Part shown: one piece after another, positions 26,268 through 35,078 of the stretch
Layout: each line of letters starts with the position of its first letter
Position numbering within the stretch: the stretch's first letter is position 1
NCBI GenBank assembly: GCA_024232965.1
Contig: JACKQF010000002.1
Location: forward strand, 372,001-436,000
Length of the DNA stretch: 64,000 nt
Direction of reading: 5' to 3'
From: Verrucomicrobiaceae bacterium
Lineage (GTDB): Bacteria; Verrucomicrobiota; Verrucomicrobiia; Verrucomicrobiales; Verrucomicrobiaceae
Translations under genes and position numbers: made by a program
The notes under the pieces: generated by a model
The model's database searches: none
Told to the model about the DNA's origin: nothing
The model's input: the letters and a program-made list of their open reading frames with translations, nothing else

Positions 26268-27581
26268 TCAATCCGACTTTCCGATGCAGAACAGTACCGA
26301 TTCTGCACGCAAATACAAAAGCCCATCCACAGCCACCGGGCTCGCCATCAGCGGGGATCCCATGTCGTTTTGTGCCAGGACTTTGAACTCTTTGCCTGCC
26401 GGTAGAACCGTCACCACGCCCTCGCGGCTGCAAAAATACAATTTCCCATCAGCGTGAATTGGGCTGGAGCTGAATTTCCCACCCAACCGCTCCTTGTAGA
26501 TGCCCTCGCCCGTGGCGCTGTCCACACAGGTCACGATTCCACCATCATCGACGTAATAGAGCAGACCATCGACGATCAAGGGCGACGACATTTTCGGCGC
26601 GTTCTTATTGCTCCGCCAAGCGATTTCGGGCACCTTTTTGCCAGCGTAGTCCAAGGCGATGACTTGGCTCTTGCCAAAACTGGTGCTGAAATAGATCCTC
26701 TGATCATCGGCCACTGGCCGCACCGACATGGAGAAACCCAGCTCGCCATACGGGATCTTCCAGCGCTCCGCCCCCGTCGCAGGATCGTAGCCGTAAACCC
26801 AATTCGCCGCAGGGCTCACCACCGTGGGGGCGCCCTCGATATCGACCATCAAAGGAGTGCCGTAAGCCTTTCGCTGCTGCGGGCGTGGATCCATTTCCCC
26901 ACTGCGAGGCGTCTTCCACAGCACCTTACCCGTCGCCTTGTCAAAAGCAGCGATGAACTGCGCATCACTGCCATCAAAGTGCACGATCAGCCGATCCTGC
27001 CACAGCACTGGGGTGCTGCCGGGGCCGTTCTCGTGCATCACGTGCAGCTCCGTATTCTTCCATTTGATGGCCAAGGTCGCCGTGTCCAGGCACACCGTGC
27101 CAAAGGTCCCAAAGTGGCAGTACAAGAACCCGTTTTCAACGATCGGACTTGGCGAGGCATAGCTGTTCAGCTGATGCGCCCATTGCGGCTCCGGTTGATC
27201 GATCAACTCGATGTCATGCAGCACCTTACCTGAAGCACGATCCACACAAACCGCGCGCAGGCTCACCTTGGCGAGAAGTGTCAGCGGTTGGTCGCCAGTG
27301 TTGTCCTTCAGTCGTCTCTCCGCCTCTTCGGCAGTCGCCTTGGTCTCGATCGCCGTCGTCAACCAGATGCGTTCCCCTTCGATGACTGGGGTGGAGTGCC
27401 CACGGCCCGGCAAGGTCGCCATCCAGTTCACGCCCGACGTAGCACTCCAGGTCGTGGGGAGACTGCCAGAGTCCCGCGCCACCCCCTGCCCGCCCGCACC
27501 TCGCCACTCTGGCCAATCTGCGGCTTGGACGGCTGTGACGACTGCGATTGATAGCAACAACGTGTTTACTTTCATAACCAT
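26268..27581 (-). CDS. Secreted PQQ-type beta-propeller protein
   Basis: 437 residues. The ATG at 27581 is chosen because GAGG lies seven bases upstream; a second ATG at 27575 is possible. A signal peptide ends at VQAADWPEWRG, the DWPxWRG start being common in secreted planctomycete and verrucomicrobial proteins. Repeated blades contain VCVDRASGKVLHDIELI, AFDKATGKVLWKTPR, GYDPATGAERWKIPYG and CVDSATGEGIYKERLGG, the A-TG-x-x-x-W pattern of PQQ-like propellers (BamB, alcohol dehydrogenases). No PQQ dehydrogenase catalytic residues are evident, so it is probably a binding or scaffold protein in the periplasm. Confidence 0.85.
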   Translation of the reverse strand: MVMKVNTLLLSIAVVTAVQAADWPEWRGAGGQGVARDSGSLPTTWSATSGVNWMATLPGRGHSTPVIEGERIWLTTAIETKATAEEAERRLKDNTGDQPLTLLAKVSLRAVCVDRASGKVLHDIELIDQPEPQWAHQLNSYASPSPIVENGFLYCHFGTFGTVCLDTATLAIKWKNTELHVMHENGPGSTPVLWQDRLIVHFDGSDAQFIAAFDKATGKVLWKTPRSGEMDPRPQQRKAYGTPLMVDIEGAPTVVSPAANWVYGYDPATGAERWKIPYGELGFSMSVRPVADDQRIYFSTSFGKSQVIALDYAGKKVPEIAWRSNKNAPKMSSPLIVDGLLYYVDDGGIVTCVDSATGEGIYKERLGGKFSSSPIHADGKLYFCSREGVVTVLPAGKEFKVLAQNDMGSPLMASPVAVDGLLYLRAESVLFCIGKSD

Positions 27582-27641
27582 AAAGAAACCTCGGCGCGGC
27601 GATCGACGCACCGCACATCCGGAGGCAGTGAGTCCCAGCGA

Positions 27642-28253
27642 TCAGGCCCGTGCCGCACCCACCCAAGGCAGGCGAGGCTGCTGGCGCACCATCGCCTCTG
27701 CATTGTGGGCGATCAAAAGCAGGACCGCAAAGAACGTATCTCCCAGCAGTGCATTACGCAGAAAGGTCCAGGTCGGAGGAAAGCCCGGCACACCGATCGT
27801 CAGCGCCTGCCACCAACCCATCGCCGTCTTCGCATAGGTCGGATCGGTGATCCAAGAGAAGGTATTCGTGACCACGTAAAAACCCAGGGAACAGAGCACC
27901 GTCCCACCCAGAGTACCCAAAACGCCAAGATTCCGACCGCTTAAAGCCTGCCCGGCCATCGCCGCGAGGAAGATGCAGCCATAGACCACGGCGACATAAA
28001 GCGGTGCCGCCCACAGCATGGAGGCTGGCGTCACGGCATCGATCAGCAACATCGCCGCTGGGATGATCCAAAACGGCCAGGACCGCGGAGCCAAGGCCGC
28101 GCCAGCAAAGGCCAGCGCCATCCACGGCGCAAAGTTCGGCAAAGGATCTGCCGCACCGAGGTTCAGCTTAAACACGCGCCAGACCAGAGCAAAGGCCAGG
28201 AGTGCCAACGGTGCCCAATAAGTGCGTGAGGAAGGAGAGGATGGACTCGACAT
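27642..28253 (-). CDS. DUF6580 family membrane protein
   Basis: 203 residues with about six membrane helices. PNFAPWMALAFAGAALAP, LIDAVTPASML, GTVLCSLGFYVVTNTFSWIT and TFLRNALLGDTFFAVLLLIA match the DUF6580 family, in which NFxP near the first helix, a VTN-F-x-W segment and a R-N-x-LLGD-x-F segment are conserved. The family is thought to resemble substrate-binding membrane components of vitamin or cofactor transporters, but no energising ATPase is adjacent. It starts about 120 bases after the end of the ThuA gene on the same strand. Confidence 0.75.
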   Translation of the reverse strand: MSSPSSPSSRTYWAPLALLAFALVWRVFKLNLGAADPLPNFAPWMALAFAGAALAPRSWPFWIIPAAMLLIDAVTPASMLWAAPLYVAVVYGCIFLAAMAGQALSGRNLGVLGTLGGTVLCSLGFYVVTNTFSWITDPTYAKTAMGWWQALTIGVPGFPPTWTFLRNALLGDTFFAVLLLIAHNAEAMVRQQPRLPWVGAARA

Positions 28254-28374
28254 GATCTGCGCAAACTAGCGGAGAATCCCGCCAGCGCAAGCAATGGAGA
28301 GCACCAGAAAAACCCAGCGACCCGCGCTTGCCGGGGTGCCTTGCATCGCGATCACCCTGGATTCACTCCACGTT

Positions 28375-29364
28375 TCAAGACGCCTTGGCCAATCGTTGAA
28401 ACACACCCGGCGTTGGCAATACCCCTGCGGCTTTCTTGGCCTTGGCCTTTGGCAAGGGCTTGTCGTCCAGATTCTGCTTCAAATCCTCCTCGGCAACCGT
28501 GGACGTGACACCTTCTGCCGGGACCTCGGCTTTGCTGACCCACATCAGGGTGTTCAGGATCAGCTTCCTAAAGTTTTCATTGCCCCAGTTCAGGTGGAAG
28601 TGCCCCCCCGTGAAGCCAAAACCCCGCCCACCGTCAGGCCGTTCCACCGCCCACATCATCGACTCAGGCTGACCCTTTTCCGCCTGAATGTGCGGGTAGG
28701 GCCCCTTGGGCGCGACGTACGGACCATCGCGAGTCGCATCCGGCGGAGTCGCCACCAAGATCGGCACAAACCGCGTACCTTGGTCTTCTGCGGGCACCAC
28801 CCCGTCGCCGAAAGCCGGGCGGAAGCGCATGTTCATGTACCACTCATCCTGGATCTGAAACGGCTTTACGCCGCGCGTCGCCGGATGATCGGGAAACTGG
28901 GTAAAATTCGGCTCCCAGATCGGATTGCACGAAAAGGCGTTTTCATAATGCCCGCCGATCCAGTCCTTGAACTCCGCACCACCGTTTTCCGCCACCACCT
29001 CGACGCCGTAGTGCATGCAGCCAAAACCCACTCCTTTTGCGATCAACTCCTTCAACGTCGCCAGATGGTTTTCCTGCACCGCCGGATGCTTCGCACCCCC
29101 ATCTGCATAGATCACCACTGCGTCGGCATCCGCAAAAACAGCCTCATCGGCCACCCAGCCGTTCTCCCCCAGCACGACTTCAATCCCGCTGTCCGCCAGG
29201 CACTTGGCCAGCAACCGCGTCCCAGCCCGGAACTCATGCATCCCTGGCGGATGCGATGGCTTGCCGGCGATGAGAACGAGTTTGTGTTTCCCGTCTGCCG
29301 TCGCAGCAGGCAGCAGCATCGTGGAACCCAAGAGGCAGATCAGAAAAAGAGCGAGACGTTTCAT
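28375..29364 (-). CDS. Secreted ThuA-domain protein
   Basis: 329 residues with a signal peptide (LALFLICLLGSTMLLPAATA). The ThuA-like (class I glutamine-amidotransferase-fold) domain begins with HKLVLIAGKPSHPPGMHEFR and includes DADAVVIYADGGAKHPA, GVGFGCMHYGVEV, DWIGGHYENAF and GFGFTGGHFHLNW. ThuA proteins are linked to trehalose and other sugar use, and secreted versions are abundant in Verrucomicrobia and Planctomycetes. A Lys-rich tail (KPLPKAKAKKAAG) is present. Thirty-six bases downstream of the DUF3500 gene, probably in one operon. Confidence 0.85.
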   Translation of the reverse strand: MKRLALFLICLLGSTMLLPAATADGKHKLVLIAGKPSHPPGMHEFRAGTRLLAKCLADSGIEVVLGENGWVADEAVFADADAVVIYADGGAKHPAVQENHLATLKELIAKGVGFGCMHYGVEVVAENGGAEFKDWIGGHYENAFSCNPIWEPNFTQFPDHPATRGVKPFQIQDEWYMNMRFRPAFGDGVVPAEDQGTRFVPILVATPPDATRDGPYVAPKGPYPHIQAEKGQPESMMWAVERPDGGRGFGFTGGHFHLNWGNENFRKLILNTLMWVSKAEVPAEGVTSTVAEEDLKQNLDDKPLPKAKAKKAAGVLPTPGVFQRLAKAS

Positions 29365-29400
29365 GCAAAGGAGAAGGTCGTGCGGATTAACAAACCAAGA

Positions 29401-30462
29401 TCACTTGCCATGCTCAGCCTTCAAGTGCTGGGCCAAGATATCAGCACCGAAGTCACCATCAAAGCTGCGCCACACGCTGTGCACGTGGTTGGCATTGTTC
29501 TGTGTGTTGTCGTATTCGAGGAGAAAGGTCTTGCCCTGCACTCGGTAGTAATGTGGCTCGCCCAATTCTTTGCCCCCAGCCCACGCAAAAGAGATTTCCC
29601 CACTGGCATCGATTTCTGCCTGCGCCTCTGCGGCAATTTCGGGACGCAGACGATCAATGTATTCGCGGATGATGCGGTGCAGATTGTCTTTTTGTTCCGC
29701 TGTCATCTCAGCGGAGGAAAGCCCGGCTGGGCTCAGTGGCGTGACGCGATGTTCCGCCGCCGTGACCATTTCTTTGGGCGCCGTTGCATCATAGATCGCC
29801 TTCGCCGCTTGCTCGGGAGTCAGCGACTTTACCAAGCTGCGGCCCAGCTCCTCCTCCGTGGCCAGGACGCGCAAACCTGTCAGCGGCCCTTCGCGCACCA
29901 CGCCTGGATTGGAACCAAAAAAGGACGGAGTGGCACGGATCAAGTTCCCGTCCTTCAGCGTGAAGTTCATCGAGATGTGGTGCCCCTCAATGCGCCAGCC
30001 CCAGGTCCCTTTGGGCTCTGGCTTGCCAAAGATGGAGACATAATACTTCTCAGGATCACGCTTTTCCCGAGTCGCCGCGCGCTTGGCTTCGTCGCCCCCC
30101 GCACCTTCCATTTGGTAGAGCACTTCCTCCAGACTCATGATCGTCATCGCCTTGGCTGCTCCCCGGAACCCCAGACCGGAATTCAACAGAGCCATCGCCA
30201 ACAGACGCTGCTGCGCCGTCATCTCCTTCATCGGCAGGCCCTTGCGCTCGCGCGGGATGAAGTGCCAGTTTTCACGTTCTTCATCCGCGAATTCAAAGGT
30301 CGCCTTCTGGCGTTGCTCAGGCGTCAACGAATCCAAAAACGCCCCCGCAACATTCGCCATCTGCGAACCCGCATCGTGCGCACGGCTGAAAGAAACAAAC
30401 GGGCCCACCGCAGAAGAAATCAGGGCGGCAGTAACAACAGGAAGCAGTCGGAGTCGGATCAT
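29401..30462 (-). CDS. Secreted DUF3500 domain protein
   Basis: 353 residues from the ATG at 30462, which opens a signal peptide (MIRLRLLPVVTAALISSAVG); the frame is open to 30600. The DUF3500 domain is recognised by LTPEQRQKATFEFADEERENW, HFIPRERKGLPMKEM, GWRIEGHHISMNFTLKDG, FFGSNPGVV, the later HYYRVQGKTFLLEYDNTQNN and NHVHSVWRSFDGDFGADIL. The His-rich GHH and HVHSVWR segments may bind metal. Reaction not known. Adjacent to ThuA. Confidence 0.88.
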   Translation of the reverse strand: MIRLRLLPVVTAALISSAVGPFVSFSRAHDAGSQMANVAGAFLDSLTPEQRQKATFEFADEERENWHFIPRERKGLPMKEMTAQQRLLAMALLNSGLGFRGAAKAMTIMSLEEVLYQMEGAGGDEAKRAATREKRDPEKYYVSIFGKPEPKGTWGWRIEGHHISMNFTLKDGNLIRATPSFFGSNPGVVREGPLTGLRVLATEEELGRSLVKSLTPEQAAKAIYDATAPKEMVTAAEHRVTPLSPAGLSSAEMTAEQKDNLHRIIREYIDRLRPEIAAEAQAEIDASGEISFAWAGGKELGEPHYYRVQGKTFLLEYDNTQNNANHVHSVWRSFDGDFGADILAQHLKAEHGK

Positions 30463-30642
30463 GAGAGGGAGAGAGAGTTGGAGCAAAAAGTGCACACGCG
30501 CAAAGGCAGATGCTAAAAAGGCGGCAACAGCCCCGACCTTTCGACAATCTGCGCAAGATGCCCCGGGACCACTTGGGATTGGTGCCGAAGAGTCAGTCAT
30601 CCAGGCCTGGCAGCCGCATTGGGAAATCGACCTGGAAACTCG

Positions 30643-32769
30643 CTAAGGCGCGACGACAATCTTGTGCCGGATGAAGAGCGTCGTCTTGATACCTATACTG
30701 ACCGAGAAGACGTGGGACCCGCCGGAGCCCGTGTCCGTAATGTCGTTCCAATCCGTCAGATTCTCAGACCACTCAGCACCGTAGGTGACACCTGTGACTC
30801 CAAATGGCTCCGAATAACTCAAGACATAGTTACCACCCGAAACCATCGGCTGGGGCAAACTGGATGCCGGATCTACCGCCAGCGGATTCAGATCAAAGGC
30901 GTATTCGATGCCATTGCGGATGCCATCGAACTCATGGTCATCCATGGCACTTCCTGTCACAGCGGGGTAATTCGTTGCGATCCACGCCGCAAATCCGGTG
31001 AGCGCCTGAGCTGTCACGATTTTCAGGGCACCGTAACCATAAAAGCGGCAGCCAACATTCGGCCTCACCTGCATGTAGTAGTCGGTACCCGCCACGAGTG
31101 CCGCACCTGCCGACGAGGCATTCAATGTGAACGACGTAGAGGCCCCCGCTAGCGCCGTATTCGTGGCATTGACCAGTTCGGTGGCATTGGTGACGGTGAT
31201 ATCGTCAATGAAAAAGCCGAAGTTCGCATCCACGCCCTGCGTGACAAAACCACCGTTGCTCTTCATGATGAATCGGAGACGAATCACCTGCCCCGCATAG
31301 CTGGCGAGACTGATTGAGCGACTAATCCAATTCGCGTCCCACAGCCCGCTGTTGAGTCCTACACCGTTTCGACTAAAAACCGTCGCCCAGGTCGTCCCAT
31401 TGTCCGTGGAGACCTGCGCATCCATCGTGGTTGTCGTCACACTGAAACGGGCGCGATCAAAGAACTGAAGTTGACTAGAGGCGGAGGGTAGAACGTCCCT
31501 CGTCACAATAAAACTTTGATCATCAAAAACGCCGGACGGATACGTCAACTGGAAGGCCTTGGACCCCGTGCGGCGAAGCGCCGACTGCCGCAATGTATAT
31601 CCGGGCGAGATGCCCTCCACGATGTGCGGTGCCGGCGCATCCTCCGCTCCCTCGATCCACAGTGCTGTGCTACCCGTCGAGACTCGCACCTCATACCCAT
31701 CGGCCTGATCAATGCCATTGAAAGTGTAGCTTTGGCCCGTGGTTGGCGGTGTATTGGTTCCTGAGATCGTCACGGAATCACCTAACATATCCGGATTGAA
31801 CAGAGTGACGGTGTAGCTGTAGCTCGCGGGCACGCCCGCACCGCTGATACCTGAAACCGTCACATCGTAGCTCACATCACCGGTCACCGATGTCGGCAAT
31901 CCTGCGGGTTCCCACACCAGCGTGCTGTCACCAATTCCACCGGCGGCATTTGAAATGATCACAGTCGTCACCGGAGCCCCGCCCTGCGTCATCACGACCG
32001 ACGCAGAGGCAAAATTGGCACCCGGATACGATAGCGACCAGCGCGCCGGAGACAAACGATCCGGCACAAAGCCCGCATTCGGCCACGTCACGAACTGCGC
32101 CGCCGGGGCCGCCTTGAAATTTCCGATCACCCAGAGCGAATTCGTCGCACTGTTCGACCCGTTAACGAATGGAATATCTCCAGTCGCCATTTCCTGCGCC
32201 CGCGAATACACGATCCACCGACGATGCCCCACGGCTGCATTGTTCGAGCCAGAGTCCTCCATATACGCATCCACCGCAGCCGGACCGTCGTTTCCGAACG
32301 CAAGATTTGAGGCACCCGCCGCTTCTGCTCCGTTCGCCGTGTAGCACAGCCAGTTGGTGGGCGGAAAGTGGTTCAGCGAATTGTTCGCCGACATCATCAG
32401 GGCCGCCTCCTGACATTTCGCCGCCTTCGTAGCATCAAAAGTGATGTCTGCCGGCAATCCGCACATCGCCCGGAAGAAATTCACTCGCCGCCGCACATCA
32501 TCTTTGTATGCCGACGCAGTGGTACCGGGAAGGCAGGCCGCCACATTGCCCGTCCACGCCATCTTGGCAGCGTAATCGGCGGACGCTTGGTAGGCACAGT
32601 TGTAAAACACCAGCACATCCCGCCGATCAGACGTATTCACGACGAAGCCATCAATGGCCGTCGGATTGCTCGATCCCGGCGTGTAGGCCCCGAGTTGCCC
32701 CACCAAGCCCATGGCGACAAGACCCGCCGCAAGCCCCCTCCACGCAATGCTATGTTTCACACCCATCAT
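30643..32769 (-). CDS. Secreted CAP-domain protein with verrucomicrobial C-terminal tail
   Basis: 708 residues from the first of two ATG codons (32769, 32766). After a signal peptide (GLAAGLVAMGLVGQLGA) comes a CAP/SCP domain: RVNFFRAMCGLPADITFD, ALMMSANNSLNHFPPTN and NNAAVGHRRWIVY, with His residues where CAP proteins bind divalent metal. A fibronectin-like region (about residues 240-340) and a jelly-roll region follow (about 400-560). The end has DDHEFDGIRNGIEYAFDLNP and a tail with GAEWSENLTDWNDIT, like that of the gene at 3093-4049. Function not established for bacterial CAP proteins of this type. Confidence 0.8.
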   Translation of the reverse strand: MMGVKHSIAWRGLAAGLVAMGLVGQLGAYTPGSSNPTAIDGFVVNTSDRRDVLVFYNCAYQASADYAAKMAWTGNVAACLPGTTASAYKDDVRRRVNFFRAMCGLPADITFDATKAAKCQEAALMMSANNSLNHFPPTNWLCYTANGAEAAGASNLAFGNDGPAAVDAYMEDSGSNNAAVGHRRWIVYSRAQEMATGDIPFVNGSNSATNSLWVIGNFKAAPAAQFVTWPNAGFVPDRLSPARWSLSYPGANFASASVVMTQGGAPVTTVIISNAAGGIGDSTLVWEPAGLPTSVTGDVSYDVTVSGISGAGVPASYSYTVTLFNPDMLGDSVTISGTNTPPTTGQSYTFNGIDQADGYEVRVSTGSTALWIEGAEDAPAPHIVEGISPGYTLRQSALRRTGSKAFQLTYPSGVFDDQSFIVTRDVLPSASSQLQFFDRARFSVTTTTMDAQVSTDNGTTWATVFSRNGVGLNSGLWDANWISRSISLASYAGQVIRLRFIMKSNGGFVTQGVDANFGFFIDDITVTNATELVNATNTALAGASTSFTLNASSAGAALVAGTDYYMQVRPNVGCRFYGYGALKIVTAQALTGFAAWIATNYPAVTGSAMDDHEFDGIRNGIEYAFDLNPLAVDPASSLPQPMVSGGNYVLSYSEPFGVTGVTYGAEWSENLTDWNDITDTGSGGSHVFSVSIGIKTTLFIRHKIVVAP

Positions 32770-33212
32770 TTCGTTTGCAGTGTCCCTTTCTGTGCCCCGA
32801 TTTGCAAGCCCACACTCCTGCGGTGTCTTTTCGGCCTCCGTCGGCAAATCGGGCCATCATTTTAGTCACGGGTTGAATAGAACACCCCAGAAAGCAATAC
32901 CAGTTGAAACCCAAGCGCCTAAACGAAATGACCCGCAGTTTACCCCCCTGGCGGCTTTGGAATTAGACAAGCGGCACCTAACACAGGGAGCCCTCGCCAT
33001 GGATTGATAGATTCTCATAGGGATGCAGGCCAGGAAGACCTTTTGCCAACCATCACCCTCCACAGATTGTCTCTACTTTGAAAATCGGCGGAGTTGGAGA
33101 ACCTCCGGCAATCCATCTGGCCCCGCCCATCCCAATCAGCATGCGTAGCCGGATCACTTTCCGTTGCTCCCTGCTGGTAAAAGTCCGGCTTCTCGCTATA
33201 GCTTCCCATTCC
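32770..33212. other. 443-base divergent intergenic region without a supported gene
   Basis: This gap separates the CAP-domain gene (minus) from the pseudo-peptidase gene (plus), so it should hold both promoters. Short open frames exist on both strands but have no family features. The frame of the downstream gene is open to 33078, with a further possible ATG at 33141; I placed its start at 33213, where a membrane helix begins. No strong hairpin or direct repeat is visible. Confidence 0.5.
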
Positions 33213-34748
33213 ATGGGAAAACCTGCCATCCTGCTGTTTCTGCTCCTCGCACTGGGAAGTGTCGCGGGCGTGATGCTTTCGCGCACGGGCAGTGCCCCGG
33301 TGGAGACATCGCCGCCTGTGGTGAAAATGCCACCAGCAGATCCTCCGGCGCAGGATCCAACGCTGCTGACCTCTCTCTTTCCGCCGGGACAATCGACCCC
33401 GGTGGCTGGGCAGGACAATCGCGGGCTGATGGATCAAATCACCCGCCTTGAGGGTCAGGTGGAGTATCTTCAGGGCCAGGTTCGGGCGCTTCAGGATGAG
33501 AATTCAGAGCTCATCAACCGTCTCGGGATGTTGGGGGCCAAGGGCCAAATGCCGAATCTTCCCAGCGAGGACACGATCCCCGACTTCGTCGGCCTAGGCC
33601 TGGACATGATGAAGTTGCGCGGTCTCCAAGCACTGCCGCTAACGACCGTTCCGGTGCCTCTAGCAGAGGTAGAAAAAAAGATCCTCTCCTGGTTGCGCCA
33701 AGAATGGCCCGGCGACGAACCCGAACGCTTTGGGCGAGCACTGCATGCCCTCGGCTGGATCCCAGAGCGAGTCGATCCATTGACGCTGCGTGCGGCGCTG
33801 ATGGCACGGCAAATCGGGGGCTGGTATGATGCGACGGCGGAGACCCTTTTCACCGTCGATGCATCCGCATCGCCACCCGGCACCATACCACCGAACACGG
33901 AGGCACTGGCCATCGCGCTGGGTCAACTGATGCGCGAGTACGGCCCCAGTCTGCTGCCGCCGGACTCCAACAAGTCCAAGCTCTCACTCGATGCACGATT
34001 GGCGCGCGAGGCCTTGATCGGTGGGGATGCGGCATTGACGCGTTTTCTCAATGACCTGCAACGCGGTGTCGGACCACCGACCGACGAGATCCCGATCGAC
34101 GATCCCGATCACCCACTCAATCAGGTGCCTATGCCACATTTTCTGCGTCAACTCGCGCTCTTTCCTTTCAACCAAGGCTTTGAATTTGCGCAGTCGCTAC
34201 ATGCTACGGGACAGTTCACCCAACTCAATGCCTGCTACCGCCGCCCGCCCGGCAGCACGTTGGAGGTCATCGATACCAGCCTGTATCTCGGCGATCAACG
34301 CGCGCTGCTGCTGCCGGTCACCCTGCCCACTACCGATGTCTCCGGGAAGCAGGCTTACTGGGATGACACGCTCGGTTGGTTTGCCTGCGTAACTGCGCTA
34401 CGGATGTTCAACGAAGACGCCATTGCCGCCGAAGGGGCTCGCGGTTGGCGCGGCGATCGCCTGCTTGCCTGGCCTTCCGCCGGGCAGCGTGATCACGCGG
34501 CGTGGCAGACGGTGTGGGTCGATGAAGCCAGCGCCAGCGCCTTTTTCAAAGCCATGAGCGCCGTTCTAATCCAGCGCTATGAACTTAAAACCGCTAACCC
34601 CGGCGCCGCAGGAGATCTAGCGCTTGACCCACCCGGACGCACTGTACGCCTCTCCCGCAATCGCGATGGACGCGGCGTCCTGCTTATCGATGCAGGCAGC
34701 ATGGAGTTTGCCCTGGAGGCCGCCAACGTTCTCAATTCCGCCCAATGA
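33213..34748 (+). CDS. Membrane-anchored protein resembling an inactive zinc-peptidase-like family
   Basis: 511 residues. The N-terminus MGKPAILLFLLLALGSVAGV is a membrane anchor, followed by a Pro-rich linker and a coiled coil at about residues 70-105 (DQITRLEGQVEYLQGQVRAL). The body has RQIGGWYDATAETLFTVD at about residue 200, EALAIALGQLMREYG at about 231 and REALIGGDAALTRF at about 265, then WQTVWVDEASASAFFKAM near the end. The order GxYD / [HExxH] / EGDA resembles a family of bacterial zinc-peptidase-like proteins, but the HExxH position reads ALGQL, so it should be inactive. Its stop overlaps the acylphosphatase start. Confidence 0.6.
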   Translation: MGKPAILLFLLLALGSVAGVMLSRTGSAPVETSPPVVKMPPADPPAQDPTLLTSLFPPGQSTPVAGQDNRGLMDQITRLEGQVEYLQGQVRALQDENSELINRLGMLGAKGQMPNLPSEDTIPDFVGLGLDMMKLRGLQALPLTTVPVPLAEVEKKILSWLRQEWPGDEPERFGRALHALGWIPERVDPLTLRAALMARQIGGWYDATAETLFTVDASASPPGTIPPNTEALAIALGQLMREYGPSLLPPDSNKSKLSLDARLAREALIGGDAALTRFLNDLQRGVGPPTDEIPIDDPDHPLNQVPMPHFLRQLALFPFNQGFEFAQSLHATGQFTQLNACYRRPPGSTLEVIDTSLYLGDQRALLLPVTLPTTDVSGKQAYWDDTLGWFACVTALRMFNEDAIAAEGARGWRGDRLLAWPSAGQRDHAAWQTVWVDEASASAFFKAMSAVLIQRYELKTANPGAAGDLALDPPGRTVRLSRNRDGRGVLLIDAGSMEFALEAANVLNSAQ

Positions 34749-35020
34749 CAGCTCGACATCTTTTCTACACCGGCCGCGTGCAAGGCGTCGGTTTCCGCTT
34801 TTCCACCAAGCAAATCGCCAGCGGGTTTGACATCGCGGGGTGGGTCAAAAATCTGCCGGATGGACGTGTGGAGCTTTGGGCCCAATCTGCCGATGCCGAT
34901 GAACTGGAGGCCTTTCTCGAGGACATTCAAAACAGCACGCTCGGTTCCCTGATCAAAGAGACGCAAACTGTCGCCGTTCCAGCCGATGCGAGGGTGATCG
35001 GATTCAGCATCATCCGGTAG
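34745..35020 (+). CDS. acyP: Acylphosphatase
   Basis: 91 residues, the standard length. YTGRVQGVGFRFSTKQIASG contains the phosphate-binding loop and catalytic Arg, and GWVKNLPDGRVELWAQ holds the conserved Asn. The enzyme hydrolyses acyl phosphates such as carbamoyl phosphate. The ATG overlaps the stop of the upstream gene (ATGA). The ABC transporter gene follows after 58 bases. Confidence 0.95.
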   Translation: MTARHLFYTGRVQGVGFRFSTKQIASGFDIAGWVKNLPDGRVELWAQSADADELEAFLEDIQNSTLGSLIKETQTVAVPADARVIGFSIIR

Positions 35021-35078
35021 TCATGGATTGACTCCGCCCGGCAAAATCGCTATTCAGTTAGCCAACAACCCGTTTCTT

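Noticed and set aside
28294..30516. A 740-codon open frame on the plus strand
   Set aside because: It lies opposite the ThuA and DUF3500 genes, which carry clear family motifs and signal peptides. The translation is rich in Arg, His and Gln with no domain, as expected for the antisense frame of GC-rich genes.
32866..33063. A 65-codon minus-strand frame in the large intergenic gap
   Set aside because: No family features or ribosome binding site; probably chance.
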